Source: an uncultured Eubacteriales bacterium (lineage in GTDB: Bacteria; Bacillota; Clostridia; Oscillospirales; Acutalibacteraceae). Taken from it: DNA of 64,000 nt. The stretch covers positions 8,028-72,027 of the forward strand of contig CAKTVV010000016.1 in the NCBI GenBank assembly GCA_934630515.1, given 5' to 3'. Below, one piece after another: positions 43,317 through 52,604 of this stretch; within the stretch, counting starts at the first letter, position 1, and every line of letters starts with the position of its first letter. The position numbers were made by a program, and so were the translations under genes. The notes under the pieces were generated by a model, which saw only the letters and a list, made by a program, of their open reading frames with translations, did not search any database and was not told the origin of the DNA.

Positions 43317-44234
43317 TTACTTTAATTTAATACGGGGATCGATCACCTTATAGAGAATATCCACCACAACGTTGGCAAGGATCACCAGCGTCGCCAGCAC
43401 GATCGTCGTTCCCATGATCATCGTATAGTCCCGGTTGGTGATAGCTGATACGAATTCCCGTCCCAGTCCCGGAACGGTAAAGATCTTTTCTACCACGAAA
43501 GAGCCGGTCATCATGCTTGCCAGCATGGGGCCGACATAGGTGACAACGGGCAGGATCGCATTACGCAGCGCATGCTTAAAAAGGGTCTTGAAATTGGACA
43601 GACCCTTGGCCCGTGCGGTGCGGATATAATCCTGTCCCATCACGTCCAGCAGGCTGGAGCGCATCAGACGGGTAATGTACGCCGACGGATAGATCGCCAG
43701 CGCCGTCACCGGCATGATATACGCCGAGACGCTGTTCAGGCCAACGGTAGGCAAAATATTGAGCTTACTGCCAAAGGTATACAATAGCAGCACACTGCTG
43801 ATGAAGCTGGGGATCGCTATTCCGCAGGTCGCCAGCACCAAAATGAAGTTATCCGCAAATTTGCCCCGGTTGAATGCCGACAGACATCCCAGCGGTATCC
43901 CGATGCACAGCGCCACCAGCACGGCGATGCCCGCCAGGCGGGCAGAGACCGGGAATTTCGTGAAGATAATGTCCGAGACCGTCCGGCCACGCTGCTTCAA
44001 GCTGGCTCCCATGTCCCCTTTCAGCAGATCTGTCATATAGGTGGCATACCGCTCCATGATCGGCTTATCCAGCCCGTATTTCTGCGCCAGCGCCTCCTGC
44101 GCAGCCTTACTGATGTTTTTTTCTGCCACGAAGGGGCCGCCGGGTACCAAATTCATCAGGAAAAATGTCAGCGTAGCGACAATGAAAATGCTCAGCAGAG
44201 CCGTCGCCAGCCGCTTGACGATGTATTTTGCCAA
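43317..44234 (-). CDS. oppB: Oligopeptide ABC transporter permease OppB
   Basis: 305 residues from TTG 44234, which has AGGAGTG upstream and starts the usual AKYIVKRLATALLSIF; a frame from 44384 would cross the promoter and is rejected. Six helices; coupling loop MGQDYIRTARAKGLS. First gene of the operon. Confidence 0.93.
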   Translation of the reverse strand: MAKYIVKRLATALLSIFIVATLTFFLMNLVPGGPFVAEKNISKAAQEALAQKYGLDKPIMERYATYMTDLLKGDMGASLKQRGRTVSDIIFTKFPVSARLAGIAVLVALCIGIPLGCLSAFNRGKFADNFILVLATCGIAIPSFISSVLLLYTFGSKLNILPTVGLNSVSAYIMPVTALAIYPSAYITRLMRSSLLDVMGQDYIRTARAKGLSNFKTLFKHALRNAILPVVTYVGPMLASMMTGSFVVEKIFTVPGLGREFVSAITNRDYTMIMGTTIVLATLVILANVVVDILYKVIDPRIKLK

Positions 44235-44304
44235 ATCGGTCACACTCCTTGAAATTCCTGCATCTACGCACCTAACCAGTAAGTAAAATAACAGCTGTTG
44301 AGGG

Positions 44305-44333
44305 ATTATACCACAAAACACTGATTTTGTCAA
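44305..44333 (-). promoter_or_regulatory. Perfect consensus sigma-A promoter of the opp operon
   Basis: On the minus strand TTGACA (44333-44328), 17 bp, TATAAT (44310-44305), about 64 nt before the oppB start codon. Confidence 0.93.
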
Positions 44334-44457
44334 TTTATATTGATAAAATGCTGCCATTTTCTTTTTTGCAATCGATCCAAACAATCAAAAAAGCCACGAA
44401 TTTTCTTTGACTTTAAGCATCGAAAAGCGGAAATATAGCGGTATTTGGATTTTTTTC

Positions 44458-44486
44458 TTTACAACTGCCTATACTTCCGATATAAT
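44458..44486 (+). promoter_or_regulatory. Sigma-A promoter of prfB
   Basis: TTTACA (44458-44463), 17 bp, TATAAT (44481-44486). The AT-rich 44334-44457 between the two divergent promoters holds nothing else I can name. Confidence 0.87.
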
Positions 44487-44526
44487 AGTTTGTTGAAAAC
44501 TATGATAACGAAACAGGAGACATATC

Positions 44527-45663
44527 ATGCTGCAATTTGAAGAACTCAAGCTCAAGCTGGAGACGATGGCGCCCCAGATCGACGACCTGGCCGATTCCAT
44601 TGGATTAACGCAGCTCAAGCGTCAGGCGGATGAGCTGGATGCGCAGGCGGCGGCGCCTGGCTTCTGGGATGACATGGAGACGGCTAAGCGGGTCACCCAG
44701 AAAACCGCCATTCTCAAAGCTAAAATTGATAACTACGAAAAGCTACACACCGAGTATCAGGATACCATGACCCTCATCGAATTAGCCAACGAGGAGGAGG
44801 ATCTGTCCCTGCTGGACGAATGCACCGAGGGCGTCGATCGCATCGAGAAGTCCATCGAGACCCAGCGGCTGGCAACCCTGCTGAGCGGTGAATACGACTC
44901 CAAGAATGCCATTCTCACCTTCCACGCCGGTGCCGGCGGCACCGAGGCGCAGGACTGGGCGTCTATGCTCTATCGGATGTACACCCACTGGGCGGAAAGC
45001 CATGGGTTTCAATACAACATTCTGGACTATCTGGACGGCGATGAGGCAGGAATCAAAAGCGCCTCTATTGAAATTGTCGGTGAAAACGCCTACGGTTATC
45101 TGAAAGGCGAGGCGGGTGTACATCGGCTGGTACGCATCTCCCCCTTTGACGCCTCCGGACGGCGCCACACCTCTTTCTCGGCGCTGGAGGTCATCCCGGA
45201 GATCGACGAGGACACCGAGGTGGAGATCCGCCCCGAGGACATTAAGATGGATGTGTTCCGTTCCTCCGGCGCCGGCGGCCAGCACATCAATAAGACCTCG
45301 TCGGCGGTGCGCCTGACCCACATTCCCACCGGCATCGTGGTAGCGTGTCAGAATGAGCGCAGCCAATTCCAGAACCGGGATAAGGCCATGGCGATGCTGA
45401 AATCCAAGCTGGTGGAGATCAAGGAGCGGGAGCATCTGGACAAGATCGACGACATCAAGGGCACACAAATGAAGATCGAATGGGGCAGTCAGATCCGTTC
45501 TTATGTGTTCATGCCCTATACGCTGGCGAAGGATACCCGCACAGGCTATGAAACCGGCAACATTCAGGCGGTGATGGACGGCGAGATCGACGGATTTATC
45601 AATGCCTATTTGCAGGCAGCGGCTAATGGCACGCTGGGCAAAGCGTCTGCCGCTGAGGACTAA
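44527..45663 (+). CDS. prfB: Peptide chain release factor 2
   Basis: 378 residues. Terminates translation at UGA and UAA. The SPF anticodon-like motif (VRISPFDASG) marks RF2 rather than RF1, and the catalytic GGQ is in SSGAGGQHINKT. The whole protein is one open frame: the programmed frameshift near codon 25 of many prfB genes is absent. SD ACAGGAGA. It ends at a strong terminator. Confidence 0.96.
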   Translation: MLQFEELKLKLETMAPQIDDLADSIGLTQLKRQADELDAQAAAPGFWDDMETAKRVTQKTAILKAKIDNYEKLHTEYQDTMTLIELANEEEDLSLLDECTEGVDRIEKSIETQRLATLLSGEYDSKNAILTFHAGAGGTEAQDWASMLYRMYTHWAESHGFQYNILDYLDGDEAGIKSASIEIVGENAYGYLKGEAGVHRLVRISPFDASGRRHTSFSALEVIPEIDEDTEVEIRPEDIKMDVFRSSGAGGQHINKTSSAVRLTHIPTGIVVACQNERSQFQNRDKAMAMLKSKLVEIKEREHLDKIDDIKGTQMKIEWGSQIRSYVFMPYTLAKDTRTGYETGNIQAVMDGEIDGFINAYLQAAANGTLGKASAAED

Positions 45664-45671
45664 GCTACAAC

Positions 45672-45707
45672 AAAGGGCGCTGCATAGTGGTTATGCAGCG
45701 CCCTTTT
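45672..45707 (+). terminator. Intrinsic terminator of prfB
   Basis: AAAGGGCGCTGCATA (45672-45686) pairs perfectly with 45692-45706, followed by a short T-run. The tcdA SD lies only a few bases downstream. Confidence 0.88.
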
Positions 45708-45725
45708 CAAGAAGAAGGGAACAGT

Positions 45726-46454
45726 ATGAGGGAAGAACTGGTACGCACAGAAATGCTGATCGGCGCCGAGGCGCTGCAGCGGCTGGCAAACGCCCGGGTC
45801 GCTGTATTCGGACTGGGCGGCGTAGGCGGCTATGTGGTGGAAGCGCTGGCACGCAGCGGCATGGGCGCTCTGGAGCTGATAGACCATGACACCGTCGCCC
45901 GCAGCAATCTCAACCGGCAGCTTCTGGCAACCCAGAGTACCGTAGGTCAGCTAAAAGTCGAAGTTGCCGCCGCCCGCATTCGGGACATCAACCCCGCTTG
46001 CCGGGTGACGGTACGTCCGGTGTTCTTTCTCCCGGACACGGCGGATCAATTCGACATGACCGCCTATGACTACATAGTGGACGCTATCGATACCGTGACC
46101 GCCAAGCTGCTGCTGGCGCAAAAGGCACAGGAGGCGGGCACGCCTCTCATCAGTGTAATGGGAACCGGCAACAAGCTGAATCCCACCGCCTTTACGGTTA
46201 CCGACATATACAAGACCAGCAGCTGCCATCTGGCACGGATCATGCGCAAAGAGTGCCGTTCCCGGGGGATCCGTCAACTAAAGGTAGTATATTCCACCGA
46301 ATTGCCCCGGCGCACCGGCGCACACCAACCCAACACCGATGCCGCCGGCAAACGGGTGCGGGACACCCCCGGCAGCATCGCTTTCGTTCCCGGAGCGGCA
46401 GGGCTGATCGCTGCCGGCGAGGTGATCCGGGAGCTGTGCGGGGTGACGCTGTGA
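45726..46454 (+). CDS. tcdA: tRNA threonylcarbamoyladenosine dehydratase TcdA (ThiF/E1 family)
   Basis: 242 residues from ATG 45726 (AGAAGGGA). ATP-binding motif FGLGGVGGYVVEALARSG, LIDHDTVARSNLNRQLL, and DAIDTVTAKLLL. TcdA converts t6A to cyclic ct6A on tRNA. Genes for t6A itself (tsaB, tsaE) lie elsewhere in the window. A ThiF/MoeB-like role is less likely because the TcdA-type C-terminal part (STELPRRTGAH region) is present. Confidence 0.9.
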   Translation: MREELVRTEMLIGAEALQRLANARVAVFGLGGVGGYVVEALARSGMGALELIDHDTVARSNLNRQLLATQSTVGQLKVEVAAARIRDINPACRVTVRPVFFLPDTADQFDMTAYDYIVDAIDTVTAKLLLAQKAQEAGTPLISVMGTGNKLNPTAFTVTDIYKTSSCHLARIMRKECRSRGIRQLKVVYSTELPRRTGAHQPNTDAAGKRVRDTPGSIAFVPGAAGLIAAGEVIRELCGVTL

Positions 46455-47191
46455 ACCACGAGCCATATCGGCGGGACACCGACGGCGACGCAGCCCTGCT
46501 GTGCATACACGGGATCCTCGGTACACCTCGTCATTTTGATTTTCTGCTGCCGATGGTACCGGAGGGGTGGGCTGTACACAACATCCTGCTGCATGGTCAC
46601 GGCGGCAGCATGACCGATTTCGCCCATTCCACTATGGATCAATGGAAAGAGCAGATACGACAGGAGCTGGATGCACTAACGGAACGCTATCCGCAGGTGT
46701 ACATCCTCGCTCATTCCATGGGATGTCTGTTTGCTGTTTCGGCAGCGAGACAATATTCCCATGTCCGAGGACTATTCCTGCTGGCACCGCCGATGGCTGC
46801 TCGAGTCGCTCCGAGTATGGTACGCAACGGGCTGCGGGTCGCCTTGAATCGGGTGCCGCCGAAGGATGCGATAGCGGTAGCGACCCGCCGGGCATGCAGC
46901 ATTGCCACCACCGCCCGCTTGTGGGAATATCTCCGGTGGCTGCCCAACTACCAGGCTCTGTTCCGGGAGATCCGGGTCGTTCGCCCCCAAATGGCGCAGG
47001 TGACCGTGCCAGTATGGGCCTATATTTCCGATCGGGACGAGCTGGTCTCGCCACGGGCTGCCCGGTATATTCCGACCGCTGCCCCTTGGCGTACGGTCCA
47101 TCTCCCCTGCTCCACCCATTTTTACTATCTACCGGAGGACAAAACGCAGCTGCAGCAGGATTTCAAAGCTTTCTGCACGGCTGCGGTATAA
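46451..47191 (+). CDS. Alpha/beta hydrolase (carboxylesterase/monoacylglycerol lipase-like)
   Basis: 246 residues from GTG 46451, overlapping the tcdA stop as GTGA. Motifs: oxyanion HGILGTPRHF, HGHGGS, nucleophile elbow LAHSMGCLFA, catalytic Asp in SDRDELVSP and His near STHFYYL. Resembles the carboxylesterase Est30 class. Substrate unknown; coupling to tcdA may be only positional. Confidence 0.87.
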   Translation: MNHEPYRRDTDGDAALLCIHGILGTPRHFDFLLPMVPEGWAVHNILLHGHGGSMTDFAHSTMDQWKEQIRQELDALTERYPQVYILAHSMGCLFAVSAARQYSHVRGLFLLAPPMAARVAPSMVRNGLRVALNRVPPKDAIAVATRRACSIATTARLWEYLRWLPNYQALFREIRVVRPQMAQVTVPVWAYISDRDELVSPRAARYIPTAAPWRTVHLPCSTHFYYLPEDKTQLQQDFKAFCTAAV

Positions 47192-47209
47192 CCGCAACCA
47201 GCACCTGAA

Positions 47210-47247
47210 AGGAGCGATGCCGAATACAGCATCGCTCCTGATTTTTA
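47210..47247. terminator. Terminator between the hydrolase gene and rluD
   Basis: AGGAGCGATGC (47210-47220) pairs with GCATCGCTCCT (47229-47239), followed by a T-rich tail on the plus strand. The end of rluD reaches this hairpin from the other side. Confidence 0.85.
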
Positions 47248-48192
47248 TGTGTTTTTTAATTTTTGCAGAAACTCCGTAAAATAGGCGGGCAGCTGGCTGG
47301 TAAAATACAGAGACTCCCCCGTCACCGGATGCACAAAGCCGATCTCACGGGCATGCAGACACTGCCCCTGCAAGCCACGGCATTCCACCGGCGGATGGGC
47401 ACAGCCATACACCGTATCCCCTGCCAGCGGGTGCCCCAGATACGCCATATGCACACGGATCTGATGTGTTCGACCGGTCTCCAGCTGCAATCGCAAATGG
47501 CTATACGCCGTCCGGCAGCTATTGCCGGGGTACTCTTCCAGCACCCGATAGCGTGTGATCGCCTCTTTGCCGCCAGATGCCAGCACCGCCATCTTCTTGC
47601 GCTGCGTAGGATGGCGACCGAGCTGTGTATGCACGACCCCCTCCGGCTCTGCAAAGCTCCCCACAGCCACCGCTTCATAGATGCGTGTGAAGCTGTGCGT
47701 TTTGATCTGCTCCGCCAAGCCCTGATGCGCCCGATCGCTTTTCGCAACGATCAGCAGACCGCTGGTGTCCATATCGATCCGGTGGACGATCCCCGGACGC
47801 ATCACGCCGTTGATCCCGGACAAGCTGTCGCCGCAGTGATACAGCAGCGCATTCACCAATGTACCGTCATAGTGTCCGGCTGCCGGGTGCACGACCATCC
47901 CCTTCGGCTTATTCACCACCAGCAGCTCCGTGTCCTCATAGATCACATCCAGCGGGATCGGCTCCGGTCGTGCGGTATACTCCACCGGCTCCGGAATGGA
48001 AATGTGTACGCAGTCGCCGGCTTTGAGCTTGCAGTTTTTTCCAGCCGGAGCGCCATTCACCGTCACCCGTCCCTGCTCGATCCAGCTCTGCGCAGCGGAA
48101 CGGCTGCTTTGAGCAGCCCGGGCTGTAAAGGCGTCCAGCCGGTCACCGGTCGATTCCGACGCCACCCGTTCAACGATCGGTTCCATGCTCAT
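47245..48192 (-). CDS. Ribosomal large subunit pseudouridine synthase, RluD family
   Basis: 315 residues: S4 domain (about 15-75) and RluA-type catalytic domain with Asp in VHRIDMDTSGLL and late QIRVHMAYLGHPLAGD. It overlaps lspA by 23 bases, the usual lspA-rluD pairing. RluD is the best match; exact target uridines are not readable from sequence. Confidence 0.93.
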   Translation of the reverse strand: MSMEPIVERVASESTGDRLDAFTARAAQSSRSAAQSWIEQGRVTVNGAPAGKNCKLKAGDCVHISIPEPVEYTARPEPIPLDVIYEDTELLVVNKPKGMVVHPAAGHYDGTLVNALLYHCGDSLSGINGVMRPGIVHRIDMDTSGLLIVAKSDRAHQGLAEQIKTHSFTRIYEAVAVGSFAEPEGVVHTQLGRHPTQRKKMAVLASGGKEAITRYRVLEEYPGNSCRTAYSHLRLQLETGRTHQIRVHMAYLGHPLAGDTVYGCAHPPVECRGLQGQCLHAREIGFVHPVTGESLYFTSQLPAYFTEFLQKLKNT

Positions 48193-48700
48193 CCTGCACC
48201 TTCGTTTTTACGGGGATCCCAAACAGCGTCGTCAGCAGCGGGCGGTCATCCTGCTCCTTATTCAGAAACAGCAAATACACAAACAACAGCACCGCACCTA
48301 TCGTGACATAGCAGTCCGCTACATTGAAAATGGGAAAATCGATCAGCTTGAAATATAGAAAATCCGTCACAAAGCCCCGGAATATCCGGTCAATAAGGTT
48401 GCCGATCCCACCGGCAACGATCAGTGCAGCACTGATGCAAAACACCCGGGAATGCCGCCACTGGCTGCGAAACAGCATGATCAGCAGCACCGCCACCACC
48501 ACCAGCGTCAGCGGAATAAAGATCCAGCGCTGTCCCTGGAGCATACCGAAAGCCACTCCACGGTTCTCGCAGTATTGCAGCTCAAACACACCCGGCCAAA
48601 GAGCGATTGGCGCCGTTAGGTGCGCAGCCGCCAGATATTTCGTCCATTGATCCAGCCCCACCAAAACAGCGGCAGCCACTAACATACAGATCTGGAGCAT
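48170..48700 (-). CDS. lspA: Lipoprotein signal peptidase
   Basis: 176 residues, four membrane helices; catalytic aspartates in GGIGNLIDRIFRGFVTDF and FNVADCYVTIGA. It removes signal peptides from lipoproteins such as PotD and OppA of this window. Slightly long, with a charged C-terminal tail that runs into rluD. Confidence 0.95.
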   Translation of the reverse strand: MLQICMLVAAAVLVGLDQWTKYLAAAHLTAPIALWPGVFELQYCENRGVAFGMLQGQRWIFIPLTLVVVAVLLIMLFRSQWRHSRVFCISAALIVAGGIGNLIDRIFRGFVTDFLYFKLIDFPIFNVADCYVTIGAVLLFVYLLFLNKEQDDRPLLTTLFGIPVKTKVQDEHGTDR

Positions 48701-48759
48701 ACCAGTGATCCCTCCGTAAAAACGAGGGCCGCCGTATGATCGACGACCCAGGTTTATCC

Positions 48760-49422
48760 TTATTCGTCATCCAATGTAAACTGGGACAGGTCAAACCGCA
48801 TGCCGGTGCCGGCAGTCTCCGGAGCCGGTGCGCTCGCCGGCTCCGACTCGGCAACAGCAGCTGTCGCAGAGCCTGCAGCCGCTTCCGGTTCATGCTCCTG
48901 CACCACAGGCGTTTCCGCAACCGTCTCCGGCTCCGACTGGATCGGCGTATCCGCCTTTTCCTCATCCGTCAGCACACCGATAAGCGTCAGATGCTCCCGA
49001 TAGATGGACAGCAGGCGTGCCTTGAAAGAGACCACCTCGTCCTGCACACGCTTCAGCTCGGCACGTTCGGCCTGCACATCCGCCTCTGCCGTCTCGTGAA
49101 TGTGCGCTGCCTGTTCCTTTGCCTCCGCTGTGATCTGCTCCGCCTGCTGCCGGGCCTCGCCCAGAATGGTATCGCTCATCCGCTGCGCATTCATCAAAGC
49201 ATTGCGAATGGTATCCTCCTGCGCACGGTATTCTACGATCGATTGTCCCAGCACCTGCATTTTATGCTCGTTCTCCGCATTGGTGCGGGTCAAAGCCTCC
49301 ACCGTCTCGGCGCAGCGATCCAAAAACGCATCCACTCCGTCCGTCTCGTAGCGGCCAAAGGATTTTTTGAACTGCACATCCTCGATGTCCTGTGCCGTCA
49401 AAAGCACTTGCTTATTTTCCAT
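48760..49422 (-). CDS. divIVA: DivIVA-family cell division/polarity protein
   Basis: 220 residues. The N-terminal membrane-binding domain has LTAQDIEDVQFKKSFGRYETDGVDAFLD (cited by FKKSFGRYETDGVDAFLD), then a long coiled coil (about 40-150) and a Pro/Glu/Ala-rich C-terminal tail. It marks curved membrane at poles and septa. Order sepF-ylmH-divIVA is the Gram-positive division cluster. Confidence 0.93.
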   Translation of the reverse strand: MENKQVLLTAQDIEDVQFKKSFGRYETDGVDAFLDRCAETVEALTRTNAENEHKMQVLGQSIVEYRAQEDTIRNALMNAQRMSDTILGEARQQAEQITAEAKEQAAHIHETAEADVQAERAELKRVQDEVVSFKARLLSIYREHLTLIGVLTDEEKADTPIQSEPETVAETPVVQEHEPEAAAGSATAAVAESEPASAPAPETAGTGMRFDLSQFTLDDE

Positions 49423-49449
49423 ACCGTCGTCATTCCTTCCGCTATTTCC

Positions 49450-50208
49450 TCAGATATATTGCCGGGCCTCCAAAACGATCCGCCCCTTGCGGGTGGGCGT
49501 ATCCAGCCGATCCACGGCAAAGCGCCCATGCCCCCGCACCGACACTGTGCAGGGCGCCGTCACCGATGAAGATACCGCTGAAACAGCCCGATGATCCACC
49601 TCGACCAGCCCGTCGGCGATCAACTGTGCCGCAGTTTCCCGAGAGCACCGGATCAGAGCCTTCACCACCGCATCCAGACGAGGGGACGCCACCGTATCGT
49701 GAATGGAGCGAAATTGATGCGCCGCCGGTAATGCACCTGCATAATCCACCTCGCAGCGCACACCCTCACCGCCAACCTTCGTCACCTGTTCCGTCACAAA
49801 CGGCACGATCTCCTCACGCAAGAACAGGACACCCAAGCCCTCGCCGCACAGGATGTCCCCGATGGACTCCCGACGCAAGCCGGCGGACATCAGCGTTCCG
49901 AGAAAATCCCGGTGAGTCAGCTCTCGCTCCGTTCGATAGCAAAATGCCACGGTGCGCAGCGGATACAGAGCATCCTCCGGCTCCAAAAATTCCGGAAAAA
50001 CACCCAAAAGCGTGCGCTCCGCCTCGGCATAGCCGCCGTAAAAGCGAAAGCAGCCGGCGGCCTGCTTTTCCAGCCACGGGTGCAGCAGCGCCTGCTCGTG
50101 TAGATCTAAAAAGCCCAGAAAACAGGGGGCGCTCCGCCGGTCACACAGTCGAAGTGTATCCTCAGCCCGGGACAGCAGCAGCTTGTCCGCATCAGAAATA
50201 GAGCCCAT
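49450..50208 (-). CDS. ylmH: YlmH-type S4-domain RNA-binding protein
   Basis: 252 residues: N-terminal YlmH domain with FLGFLDLHEQALLHPWLE and a C-terminal S4 domain (about 175-240). YlmH belongs to the RqcP-like group linked to rescue of stalled 50S ribosomes in Bacillus. The start lies inside sepF (17-base overlap). Confidence 0.9.
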   Translation of the reverse strand: MGSISDADKLLLSRAEDTLRLCDRRSAPCFLGFLDLHEQALLHPWLEKQAAGCFRFYGGYAEAERTLLGVFPEFLEPEDALYPLRTVAFCYRTERELTHRDFLGTLMSAGLRRESIGDILCGEGLGVLFLREEIVPFVTEQVTKVGGEGVRCEVDYAGALPAAHQFRSIHDTVASPRLDAVVKALIRCSRETAAQLIADGLVEVDHRAVSAVSSSVTAPCTVSVRGHGRFAVDRLDTPTRKGRIVLEARQYI

Positions 50209-50617
50209 TGCTTTCTAATTCATCCAGCAGATCCCCCATCAGCCCCACATTATACGGAGTGATGATAAAGGTGCAATTCGCTACCTTTTTGATCTGCCCA
50301 TCGTTGGCATAAGCAACACCGCTGAGGAAGTCCAAGATCCGGCGGGCTACATCCTTGTTCGCCGATTCCAGATTCAGCACCACTGTACGCTTGGCGTTCA
50401 GATGATCCGCCACGGCGCTGGCATCGTCAAACCGCTCCGGCTTTACCAGCACCACCTGCAGCTGTGCCGTGGCGTGAATATTCACGACCTTGTTGCTGCG
50501 CTTCGGCTCCGGCATATCGTCGTCTGCGTTTTTGCGCACCAGATTCTCCTCCGGAGCAAATTCCTCCTGCTCATCCTGATCTTCGTCGTCTCCTAAAAAC
50601 CGATCAAAGAAACCCAT
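50192..50617 (-). CDS. sepF: Cell division protein SepF
   Basis: 141 residues: acidic linker (EDQDEQEEFAPEEN) after a short N-terminal membrane-binding helix (MGFFDRFLG), then the SepF core with KTVVLNLE-like RTVVLNLESANKDVARRILDFLSG (cited by RTVVLNLES). It anchors and shapes FtsZ filaments at the septum. Confidence 0.95.
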   Translation of the reverse strand: MGFFDRFLGDDEDQDEQEEFAPEENLVRKNADDDMPEPKRSNKVVNIHATAQLQVVLVKPERFDDASAVADHLNAKRTVVLNLESANKDVARRILDFLSGVAYANDGQIKKVANCTFIITPYNVGLMGDLLDELESNGLYF

Positions 50618-50641
50618 CGTGCATAACCTCCGTATAAAATA

Positions 50642-51358
50642 TTAGGGATAAACTCGTTGTCCGAAAATGGCAGAGCCGACACGTATCAGTGTAGCTCCCT
50701 CCAGAATAGCCTCCGGGTAATCCCCGGACATTCCCATGGACAAGATCTGCATATCTATATTATCTATATTTTTTTCCTTAATGTCAACCGATAGATGGCG
50801 CATTTTTGAAAAAAATTGGCGTTTTTCCTTTTCTTTTTCCGAAATCGGCGGCACAGTCATGAGCCCTTGCACCGAAATTCCGGGCAGCACCGCCATCTGC
50901 TCCAGCAGCTCCTCCAGATCGGCGGGCGCAGCACCGGATTTCGCCGCCTCTCCGCCGATGTTGACCTCCACCAGAACCGGCGTTACCAGTCCCAGCTGCT
51001 CAGAGCGACGGGAGATGCGTTGTGCCAGCTCCAAGCTATCTACGGACTGGATCATATCCACCTGACCGACAATGGCGTTGACCTTATTGCTTTGCAGATG
51101 ACCGATGAGGTGGCGCTCAACCGCCGCTGCTTCTTCCAGATAGGTTTTTTTCCCCAAATACTCCTGTACCCGATTTTCACCGATCAGGTCAATGCCGCAG
51201 GCAATCGCCTCCAAAATGCGGGCGGGCTCCACGGTCTTGGTGACCGCCATCAGACGCACGCTGTCCCGGGAACGTCCGGCAGCGGCGCAGGCGGCGCAAA
51301 TGCGCTCCTCCACACGCAGCAAATTTTCCCGTACCGTGCTAACGGATGATCTTTCCAT
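50642..51358 (-). CDS. YggS/YlmE family pyridoxal phosphate homeostasis protein
   Basis: 238 residues from ATG 51358 (GGAAGGGGG); an upstream extension to 51511 is low-complexity shadow of the neighbour. PLP lysine in LMAVTKTVEP; HLIGHLQSNKV; SMGMSGDYPEAI; IRVGSAIFG. It binds PLP without known catalysis. The start overlaps the HlyD-like gene by 20 bases. Confidence 0.94.
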   Translation of the reverse strand: MERSSVSTVRENLLRVEERICAACAAAGRSRDSVRLMAVTKTVEPARILEAIACGIDLIGENRVQEYLGKKTYLEEAAAVERHLIGHLQSNKVNAIVGQVDMIQSVDSLELAQRISRRSEQLGLVTPVLVEVNIGGEAAKSGAAPADLEELLEQMAVLPGISVQGLMTVPPISEKEKEKRQFFSKMRHLSVDIKEKNIDNIDMQILSMGMSGDYPEAILEGATLIRVGSAIFGQRVYP

Positions 51359-52604
51359 CGTATAACCCCCTTCCGCCGACGATGATGTCGTCGTACATAT
51401 GCAAGTAGCCCTTTTCGTTCGTTTCCTTACTGATGACGTAATCGGCCGGCTCGCTGTAGATCTGGTCGATCTTACGGAACGACACGATGTTGCCGTAACG
51501 AATATACACACCCGCCTGCATCGTGTCGTCGATCACAATTGCCCGCTTCGGCACCTTGAGACCGGTGTGCTTCACCAGCAGCACCTGCACATTCTCCCGG
51601 CGGATGGTGGAGAGAGCCTCAGACATATAAGCACAGCGGAATACCACCAGCATTTTGCCGCTCTCCGCCCGATTGCCGGAAACCACCGTCACCGGGATCT
51701 CCTCGTCGGTCACAAAGGACATCCGCAAGGCAAGCTCTGCCCCTACAGATAGGGTATTATAATACGAATCCGGTACAAAGCAGGCAAAATACCACTCATA
51801 TCCGCTGACGATCTTACCGTTGGAGGGCTGAGGTGTCGGCGGCTCCGAGCTTAGGTAGCTGTGAAGCTGCTCGGCTGTCAGCGCTGTCGGGTCCACATTG
51901 ACCAGCATGTCCTCGTAGCCGTCCGTTTTATCTGCAAAATAGCCGGCAACCGGCGCTGTAACGGTACGCAGCGCTTTCTTATACGAAGCAGAGAACGTGT
52001 TCTTTTCTTGCTCCAGCTGTGTGATCGTCGCCGTCAGATCCACCGTGCCGCCGGTAACCAGCTGCTTTTTGCTCAATGCGGACAGCAGCTTGGCACGCAC
52101 CTCATCGACACCGGTGGCCACTGTATAGCCGCCGACCTGCTGCACCATCTCCGTCACAGCTGTATTCAGCTGGGCGTTGATCAGATTCAGATTCAAATGG
52201 CTGGAGCTGCGATCCGCCTGAATCGCTTTCAGGGCGGCAATCTGGCTGTCCAGCGCCTCAATCTGCCGCTCAGCAATACCGTCCTGCTCCGAGGCATACA
52301 CCTGAGCGATCACACCGCCTTTGGAAATACGGGTACCGTTTTCAATGGTAAAGTACACCGAACCGCCGACATCGGCAGGAATCACCGTCTCCGAACGGAA
52401 TACCAGACCCTCAGCATCGATGGACTCATAGACACTGTAGACCGCCGCTTGCTCCGTCTGAATGGTGGCAAACACGCCCCGATACAGCTGATAACCGCCG
52501 TACAGCAGCAACAGCACCACCACTCCAAAGGTGATCCAGCCCTGCTGGCGCTTTTTCTTTTTTTGCGTGCGGCGTTTCTGCCGTTCCTCTCTGGGATCTT
52601 CCAT
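51339..52604 (-). CDS. HlyD-like membrane-anchored protein of the division cluster
   Basis: 421 residues from ATG 52604, sharing one base with the miaA stop (TGATG). Very basic cytoplasmic tail (RQKRRTQKKKKRQQ), one helix (about 24-42), then a periplasmic-adaptor-like fold: beta domain, coiled hairpin (about 105-200) and barrel with VPKRAIVIDD. No ABC or RND pump partner is encoded nearby. Clostridia often carry this gene before yggS-sepF. Function unknown; envelope or division role inferred from place. Confidence 0.85.
   Translation of the reverse strand: MEDPREERQKRRTQKKKKRQQGWITFGVVVLLLLYGGYQLYRGVFATIQTEQAAVYSVYESIDAEGLVFRSETVIPADVGGSVYFTIENGTRISKGGVIAQVYASEQDGIAERQIEALDSQIAALKAIQADRSSSHLNLNLINAQLNTAVTEMVQQVGGYTVATGVDEVRAKLLSALSKKQLVTGGTVDLTATITQLEQEKNTFSASYKKALRTVTAPVAGYFADKTDGYEDMLVNVDPTALTAEQLHSYLSSEPPTPQPSNGKIVSGYEWYFACFVPDSYYNTLSVGAELALRMSFVTDEEIPVTVVSGNRAESGKMLVVFRCAYMSEALSTIRRENVQVLLVKHTGLKVPKRAIVIDDTMQAGVYIRYGNIVSFRKIDQIYSEPADYVISKETNEKGYLHMYDDIIVGGRGLYDGKIIR

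Noticed and set aside
44405..44412. CTTTGAC sequence resembling the RF2 frameshift site
   Set aside because: It lies upstream of the prfB promoter and start codon, is not in a reading frame joined to prfB, and has no internal SD before it.
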